DNA from: an uncultured Eubacteriaceae bacterium
GTDB lineage: Bacteria > Bacillota > Clostridia > Eubacteriales > Eubacteriaceae
Assembly: GCA_947625585.1 (NCBI GenBank)
Contig: CANQOZ010000040.1
Coordinates: forward strand, 1-9,728
Direction of reading: 5' to 3'
Length of the DNA stretch: 9,728 bases
Shown here: one piece after another, positions 5,961 through 9,728 of the stretch
Layout of the letters: the number at the start of each line of letters is the position of its first letter
How positions within the stretch are numbered: the first letter of the stretch is position 1
Made by a program: the position numbers and the translations under genes
The notes under the pieces: model-generated
What the model was told of the DNA's origin: nothing
What the model saw: only the letters and a program-made list of their open reading frames with translations
The model's database searches: none

Positions 5961-6299
5961 TTCGAGACCTCCTGATCTAATGAATGCAACGGACACCTAA
6001 CTCATTCACCTAGTCGTTACTACTTAGTCTCCTAAATTCCGATGAGTTTTTTAATTGTCCTACTAACGGGAATTAGTCCTTTAATATCCTGTATCCCCAC
6101 TTTCTTAGCAGTTTTCCAATTATATCTACACCAATGAAAACTAACTACTAACTTGACCTTTCCCCGTGTTACCTGAAACTTTTGCCTCTTCCCTCAATCT
6201 ATTTTAGAAGCTCCGGACTCACTAGCCATGTTCAGTGTCTGCGAATCGGCCACTAATATGTTTAGTATTAGATTTGGTTGAATTCGTTTTCTTAATTCT

Positions 6300-6327
6300 A
6301 TTGTAAACGTTTTTCTGAGAAAGTAAA
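6300..6327 (-). promoter_or_regulatory. Promoter of the structured RNA
   Basis: On the minus strand, TTTACT (6322-6327), a 16-bp spacer and TACAAT (6300-6305, one change from consensus). The start would be near 6293, just before the first helix. The AT-rich repeat at 6331-6350 lies immediately upstream. Confidence 0.5.
6302..6315. promoter_or_regulatory. cre-like box across the RNA promoter
   Basis: TGTAAACGTTTTTC has a perfect left half and core of a cre site but departs from it at the right end. It covers the -10 and part of the spacer of the minus-strand RNA promoter. It also lies about 85 bp upstream of the GH32 -10 box, so it could serve either gene. Confidence 0.3.
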
Positions 6328-6330
6328 GTC

Positions 6331-6350
6331 TTTTTTAAATATTTTTTAAA
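6331..6350 (-). promoter_or_regulatory. UP-element-like AT tracts
   Basis: The 9-mer TTTTTTAAA occurs at 6331-6339 and again at 6342-6350, 11 bp apart, about one helical turn. Read on the minus strand this gives A-tracts directly upstream of the -35 box, like the UP element of strong stable-RNA promoters. Confidence 0.4.
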
Positions 6351-6393
6351 GCTGAAAATATTTCATTAGATATATTATCCATTTTTACCGTTT

Positions 6394-6401
6394 GTTATAA
6401 T
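6394..6401 (+). promoter_or_regulatory. Extended -10 promoter of the GH32 gene
   Basis: TATAAT (6396-6401) is preceded by TG one base upstream, an extended -10 motif; no good -35 is seen. The start near 6408 leaves a 21-nt leader without a ribosome binding site. Confidence 0.6.
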
Positions 6402-6428
6402 TTTCTTAAAAAAACAATTATTACTCTC

Positions 6429-7760
6429 ATGAATCATAATCAAATATATCACTTAGAACCACCATATGGATTGATTAACGATCCGAATGCATTAATCGAA
6501 TTTAACGGAAAATTTTATGTATTTTTCCAATGGAATTCATTAGCAAAAGACCATTCTTATAAAGAGTGGGGTTACTTTACAACTGAAAATTTCCTGGATT
6601 GGAATTTTGAAGGAAAAGCAATAAAAGCGAATAGCTTTTTTGACAAAAACGGAGTCTATTCCGGAACTGGACTTGTCTATGATGGGAAAATTTACCTTTA
6701 CTACACCGGAAATACCAAACCTGGCGGAGTTCGAAAAACTTATCAAAATTTAGTCACCTCAGAAGATGGTGTTAAGTTTGAGAAGGAAGGAATCCTCTTT
6801 GTTACACCAGAAGGATTTACGGAACATGTTCGTGATCCAAAAGTATTTAAACGTGATAATCGTTTCTATCTTATTCTAGGAGCCCAAGAAACATCCGGGT
6901 ATGGTTCTATTATCTTATATGTTAGTGTAAACCCGATCGATTTCCATTTTAAAAAAATAATCGCTCAGACTAAGAAATTTGAAATGGTTGAATGTCCAGA
7001 TATGGCATTTTTCGGAGATAAAGTTTTATTAAACTATGCCCTTCAAGCTCGTGATAATGAAAAGGATACCGCTCTTAGTGCAGAATCATTTTATAAAATT
7101 GAACACTTTGACTTTGATGATTTAGAATTTAATAATTCGAACTTAGACGAGAATCTCGGCTTAATAGATTATGGCTATGATTTTTATGTTCCTCAAACCG
7201 TTAAATTAGAAAATGGAATAACTTTAATGGTTGGCTGGATGGGAAATATGTCTAAGGAAGCTACAATTACCTATTCAAAAGATAATTATTATGTTCATTG
7301 TCTTAGTATGTTCCGTGAAATTTCGATAAAAGATAATCATTTATACCAGTTACCTTACAGAGTCTATAGGGAGCTTTTAGCTGATCATTATAGCTTTACT
7401 GATAATAGTGTTGAACTTCCAAAGAGACAATACTACCTTAAATTTTCATTTAAACACTGCCATAGCTTCGAAGTTTCTTTAAATGATGAATTAAAATTTG
7501 TTTATGAAGATCAAGTTTTTAAAACAGTTAGGAAAAATTGGGTTACAGGGAAAGTAGACTCAAAAGATTTAGATTTAAAGAAACTAACCGATTTAGAAAT
7601 TTGGGCTGATACTAGCAGTATTGAAGCTTATATTAATCATGGTGAGTATACCAGTTCATCTAAGATTCAACCAAAGTCTGAAAAGGTAGAAATAAAATAT
7701 AAATTAGATGGGGAATTAACTGACAGCGAAGCCAGAACTATTCAAAGAAATGACAGTTAA
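6429..7760 (+). CDS. Glycoside hydrolase family 32 beta-fructosidase (sucrose or sucrose-6-phosphate hydrolase type)
   Basis: A 443-residue enzyme of the GH32 family: an N-terminal five-bladed propeller (residues about 1-310) and a C-terminal beta-sandwich. The family's catalytic motifs are present: NDPN with nucleophile D18, RDP with D136, and EC with acid/base E188; FFQW (residues 32-35) is also there. The usual NDPNG reads NDPNA. With no signal peptide it is cytoplasmic, so it would split an imported fructoside such as sucrose, sucrose-6-phosphate or a short fructan. No transporter, fructokinase or ScrR-type regulator is next to it, which is unusual. The short N-terminus fits the short cytoplasmic members of the family. 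No Shine-Dalgarno sequence precedes the ATG, and no other in-frame start is available nearby. Confidence 0.88.
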   Translation: MNHNQIYHLEPPYGLINDPNALIEFNGKFYVFFQWNSLAKDHSYKEWGYFTTENFLDWNFEGKAIKANSFFDKNGVYSGTGLVYDGKIYLYYTGNTKPGGVRKTYQNLVTSEDGVKFEKEGILFVTPEGFTEHVRDPKVFKRDNRFYLILGAQETSGYGSIILYVSVNPIDFHFKKIIAQTKKFEMVECPDMAFFGDKVLLNYALQARDNEKDTALSAESFYKIEHFDFDDLEFNNSNLDENLGLIDYGYDFYVPQTVKLENGITLMVGWMGNMSKEATITYSKDNYYVHCLSMFREISIKDNHLYQLPYRVYRELLADHYSFTDNSVELPKRQYYLKFSFKHCHSFEVSLNDELKFVYEDQVFKTVRKNWVTGKVDSKDLDLKKLTDLEIWADTSSIEAYINHGEYTSSSKIQPKSEKVEIKYKLDGELTDSEARTIQRNDS

Positions 7761-7765
7761 CTAGT

Positions 7766-7773
7766 GGTATAAT
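7766..7773 (+). promoter_or_regulatory. Extended -10 promoter of the hydrolase operon
   Basis: TGGTATAAT: TATAAT at 7768-7773 with TG one base before it, starting 6 nt after the GH32 stop. No good -35 is seen. The next operon can thus start on its own as well as by read-through. Confidence 0.55.
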
Positions 7774-7804
7774 TACATAAATTTTCGAATAATAGAGGTA
7801 AATT

Positions 7805-8734
7805 ATGTTACATGAATTAACGTTTCCTTCCTATAATGACAGAGACGAAGTTCAAGCTTGGATCTATGTTCCAGCTGATAAGCCGAAAGGCATAGTTCAG
7901 CTAATACATGGTTACGGTGAACATTCGAGAAGATATCTTCATTTAATATCACAATTAGTTGATGCAGGATATATCGTAGCAGCAGATGATCATGTAGGAC
8001 ATGGTAAAACAGCAGTAGTAAACGATACTTGGGGAGATTGGGGAGATAAAAATTACACAATCATGAGAGAAGATGAGCATAAATTAACAGAATTAGTTAA
8101 AGAGCTCTATCCTGACCTTCCTATATTTATGTTTGGCCACAGTATGGGATCTGTCATTGCTCGTGATTATATAGCTAATTACGGTGATGAATTAGCAGGT
8201 GTTACAATCTGTGGAACATGTGGTAAACCAGCACTTCCGGAAGAAGGAATTGTTATGTTGACACAAGCTGTTGAAGAAGGGAAAGGTGACGAATTTGACC
8301 CTGAAAGTGTTAACAATCTTCTAGGTTGGATGGTTGCAAGAATTGACAATCCAAAACTCGGTAATGAATGGATTTGCCACGATGAATATGTTCAATATGA
8401 TCATGCTAATGATCCATTTAACGCTTTTACAAAGCCGACTAACAATCGTTCCTTAAAATATTTTATGGATATGATCCAAAATATTACTGGTGAAGAATGG
8501 GCTGAGCAGGTTCCAACAGAACTTCCGATTTATAATATTGCTGGAGACGAAGATCCGTTTGGGTCCTATGGCGAAGGTGTTTACATGGTTTCCAATTGGT
8601 TAGCAGATACTGGACACAATGTTAAAACTCATGTTTATCCAGGATACAGGCATGAAATTCATAATTATAAAGATATACAAGACGAAGTAGGCGAAGGAAT
8701 TATATCTTTCATGGATGAAATTGTTGAGGAGTAA
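7805..8734 (+). CDS. Alpha/beta hydrolase, monoacylglycerol-lipase-like (Hydrolase_4 type)
   Basis: A 309-residue cytoplasmic serine hydrolase. HGYGEHSRRY (35-44) forms the oxyanion region typical of the monoacylglycerol lipase/lysophospholipase group. GHSMGS carries the nucleophile S113. GDEDPFG (248-254) carries the likely acid D250, and YRHEIHN carries the catalytic H283. A lid-like region occupies about residues 140-225. By family it hydrolyses ester bonds of lipids or small esters; the actual substrate is unknown. AGAGGT stands 6 nt before the ATG. The next gene starts 4 nt after this stop, with its ribosome binding site inside this gene's last codons, so the two are translationally coupled. 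Confidence 0.86.
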   Translation: MLHELTFPSYNDRDEVQAWIYVPADKPKGIVQLIHGYGEHSRRYLHLISQLVDAGYIVAADDHVGHGKTAVVNDTWGDWGDKNYTIMREDEHKLTELVKELYPDLPIFMFGHSMGSVIARDYIANYGDELAGVTICGTCGKPALPEEGIVMLTQAVEEGKGDEFDPESVNNLLGWMVARIDNPKLGNEWICHDEYVQYDHANDPFNAFTKPTNNRSLKYFMDMIQNITGEEWAEQVPTELPIYNIAGDEDPFGSYGEGVYMVSNWLADTGHNVKTHVYPGYRHEIHNYKDIQDEVGEGIISFMDEIVEE

Positions 8735-8738
8735 GTAA

Positions 8739-9422
8739 ATGAAAGACCAGGATAGAATTGATGATCAAGAAAGGGAAGTAGAAGACCGAAATAAAAGTAA
8801 AAAAAAGAAGGGTCACGGTGCTCTATATACTGTTTTAGTAATCTTAGTTCTTCTACTTGCTGCATTCATATGGTTTGTATTTTTTTATCATCCAGAACCG
8901 TCAAGTACAACAAGTCAAAACAGTTCAACTACAGTAACAGATGAAGCTAATACAGCAGATGACACAGCTAATACGACAACGGATAAAACTACAACAGATA
9001 ATGCAACTGATACAAATAGTTCTGGTGAAATCAATACAATTGGTACTGAAACAGATATAAATGGTTTAAAACAAACTCTTACAGATGCTCAAATAAATCA
9101 AACAATAGGAACGACAACAGCTCCTGAAGGACAGACTTATTTAAAAGTTGATTGGACAATTAATAATACAACTAGTGGAGAGTTAGGATTTAATCCAAAT
9201 AATTACGTAGCTTATGCTAATGGAAATCAAGTTCAACCTGTTAGAATTGACGACCCAACGGTTAACCCGTTAACAGCTGGAACAATTCAACCTGGTGGAA
9301 GTGTTACAGGTTCTTTAGTTTATCAGATTCCTACTACCTGGTCTGAAGTACAAATTTATTCACATATTAATCCAACAACTAATCAGGAAGTTGAATATAG
9401 AATTTCAAGCGATCAATTATAG
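8739..9422 (+). CDS. Membrane-anchored extracellular protein with a DUF4352-like domain
   Basis: A 227-residue protein in four parts. A charged cytoplasmic tail (1-26, with KSKKKKG) precedes one transmembrane helix (about 29-50). A Ser/Thr/Asp/Asn-rich linker (about 53-98) follows, then a domain of about 125 residues. That domain (INGLKQTL, YLKVDWTINNTTSGELGFNPNNY, QPGGSVTGSLVYQIP, VQIYSHINP) has the pattern of the DUF4352 Ig-like fold found in many Gram-positive lipoproteins and membrane proteins. The topology is cytoplasm-in, domain outside. The function is unknown. GGAG lies 7 nt before the ATG within the end of the hydrolase gene, indicating coupled translation. The low-complexity linker, rich in ACA and ACT codons, is typical of cell-wall-spanning spacers. 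Confidence 0.8.
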   Translation: MKDQDRIDDQEREVEDRNKSKKKKGHGALYTVLVILVLLLAAFIWFVFFYHPEPSSTTSQNSSTTVTDEANTADDTANTTTDKTTTDNATDTNSSGEINTIGTETDINGLKQTLTDAQINQTIGTTTAPEGQTYLKVDWTINNTTSGELGFNPNNYVAYANGNQVQPVRIDDPTVNPLTAGTIQPGGSVTGSLVYQIPTTWSEVQIYSHINPTTNQEVEYRISSDQL

Positions 9423-9426
9423 AACG

Positions 9427-9457
9427 AAGAGACGGTTGCAAATGTTTGCTCTTTTTT
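9427..9457 (+). terminator. Possible terminator of the hydrolase/DUF4352 operon
   Basis: AAGAG (9427-9431) can pair with CTCTT (9449-9453), with a weak inner stem, followed by a run of T to 9457. It starts 5 nt after the stop codon. The inner pairing is poor, so this is tentative. Confidence 0.4.
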
Positions 9458-9473
9458 ATATTTCTACTTGTAA

Positions 9474-9590
9474 ATGGCAAGTTCTCTAGAAAATAAGTAC
9501 AGTAAAATATCTGAGAAATTAAGAAAAGAGAACAACCTATTTGAAAAAATAAAGAGAGAATTTGTTTCTTTAGAAATAAAACCGGAATGA
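9474..9590 (+). CDS. Possible 38-residue small ORF
   Basis: ATG to TGA encodes MASSLENKYSKISEKLRKEN and 18 more residues, a highly charged, Lys/Glu-rich, helix-prone peptide with no membrane segment. There is no clear Shine-Dalgarno sequence and no promoter of note. It may be a small cytoplasmic protein, a remnant of a longer gene, or chance in AT-rich DNA. I do not recognise it. Confidence 0.25.
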   Translation: MASSLENKYSKISEKLRKENNLFEKIKREFVSLEIKPE

Positions 9591-9608
9591 ATTCTATAAT
9601 TAGGTAAC

Positions 9609-9636
9609 AAAAATCTTCCTTTTGTGGTAGATTTTT
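9609..9636 (+). terminator. Hairpin with T-run, possible terminator
   Basis: AAAAATCT (9609-9616) pairs with AGATTTTT (9629-9636); two inner C-G pairs shorten the loop. The stem is AU-rich and the T-run is part of it, so its strength is doubtful. Confidence 0.35.
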
Positions 9637-9654
9637 CCGGAAAATTAGGCAGGT

Positions 9655-9703
9655 AAATAAAGACCTTTAGGGTGTCCCACTATCATCCTAAAGGTCATTT
9701 TAT
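9655..9703. terminator. Strong hairpin, probably bidirectional terminator
   Basis: GACCTTTAGG (9662-9671) and CCTAAAGGTC (9687-9696) are perfect arms; the stem extends inward by GTG/CAT with a G.U pair on the plus strand. ATTTTA follows on the plus strand and TTTATTT on the minus strand, so either strand could use it. Similar hairpins in this window sit 4-10 nt after stop codons. Confidence 0.75.
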
Positions 9704-9728
9704 CTATGATCATAGAATAGGATGTCCA
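9700..9728 (-). CDS. Possible last codons of a minus-strand gene beyond the right edge
   Basis: Read from the right edge, one minus-strand frame gives DILFYDHR then TAA at 9702-9700, 3 nt before the strong hairpin, matching the stop-to-terminator spacing seen elsewhere here. A second frame ends GHPIL then TGA at 9712-9710. The fragment is too short to decide or to name. Confidence 0.2.

Larger units (their letters stand above)
5890..6293 (-). ncRNA. Candidate structured non-coding RNA, about 400 nt, unidentified
   Basis: Helices, in plus coordinates from the RNA 5' end: 6281-6286/6242-6247 enclosing 6266-6271/6253-6258; 6234-6237/6220-6223; 6206-6211/6184-6189; 6136-6142/6110-6116; 6073-6077/6062-6066; 6056-6060/5991-5995 enclosing 6042-6048/5999-6005, itself enclosing two 4-bp hairpins with loops GAGA (6032-6035/6024-6027) and AACG (6019-6022/6011-6014); 5979-5984/5956-5961 enclosing 5974-5978/5965-5969; and the terminal 15-bp hairpin. 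In four helices the odd pair is U.G on the minus strand but C.A on the plus strand, so the minus strand is the RNA. The loop 6067-6072 can pair with 6160-6166. A promoter lies just upstream. Exact ends are estimated. I recognise no known family; it could be an independent RNA or a long leader of the oxidoreductase operon. Confidence 0.6.
5793..6428. other. 636-bp interval without a convincing protein gene, filled by a structured RNA
   Basis: Neither strand carries an open frame of useful length. The part from about 5890 to 6293 is less AT-rich than the flanks and is full of short complementary segments, described under the ncRNA entry. The flanks hold the -10 of the oxidoreductase operon on the left. 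On the right lie the RNA promoter, its AT-rich upstream element and the GH32 promoter. Confidence 0.7.

Noticed and set aside
5890..6293. tmRNA, RNase P RNA, 6S, SRP RNA, T-box or group I/II intron as the identity of the structured RNA
   Set aside because: I looked for the tmRNA GGATTCGAC/CCA ends and a tag reading frame, the RNase P GAGGAAAGTCC block, the T-box AGGGTGGNACCGCG, and intron core motifs; none is present on either strand.
9704..9715. CTATGATCATAG palindrome as a regulator site
   Set aside because: A 12-bp palindrome in AT-rich DNA next to a terminator is weak evidence alone, and no promoter is associated with it.

Overview
The window reads as chromosomal DNA of a low-GC Firmicute, most likely a member of the Lactobacillales. 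The AT-rich genes, AAGGAG-type ribosome binding sites, TTGACA/TATAAT-type promoters, short terminators right after stop codons and several CcpA cre-like boxes all point that way. I cannot name the species. No tRNA, rRNA, CRISPR array, transposase or phage gene is visible.

Layout. (1) 1-1448: the 5' end of a PutP-type sodium/solute symporter (minus strand, running off the left edge) diverges from an aldo/keto reductase that carries a C-terminal 4Fe-4S domain. A perfect 26-bp dyad lies between them. (2) 1449-4368: a convergent spacer with two orphan cre-like boxes, then two tandem paralogous secreted proteins. Each has a signal peptide, three DUF5648-type repeats and a long conserved C-terminal domain, and each has its own promoter and terminator. 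(3) 4344-5850: a two-gene minus-strand operon with a Gfo/Idh/MocA-type NAD(P)-dependent oxidoreductase followed by a VOC/glyoxalase-family protein. (4) 5793-6428: about 630 bases without a convincing protein gene. On the minus strand they appear to encode a strongly promoted, structured RNA of about 400 nt. (5) 6396-7760: a cytoplasmic GH32 beta-fructosidase on the plus strand. (6) 7768-9457: an operon of an alpha/beta hydrolase and a membrane-anchored DUF4352-like protein. (7) 9423-9728: several hairpins, one 38-codon candidate ORF, and possibly the last codons of a minus-strand gene.

The most interesting item is the minus-strand RNA at about 6293-5890. It has an AT-rich UP-like element, a promoter with a cre-like box across it, and many nested helices. 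In four separate helices the single non-Watson-Crick position is G.U on the minus strand but C.A on the plus strand, which is a clear sign of the coding strand. There is also a loop-to-upstream pseudoknot candidate, a Shine-Dalgarno plus 8-codon ORF near the 3' end, and a 15-bp terminal hairpin. I do not recognise it as tmRNA, RNase P RNA, 6S RNA, SRP RNA, a T-box or any riboswitch I know.

Working together: sugar handling (GH32 and the cre-like boxes), redox enzymes and cell-surface proteins share the window, but I see no single pathway joining them. Several translation starts were moved from the longest possible frame to the start that has a proper ribosome binding site; each case is explained in its entry.
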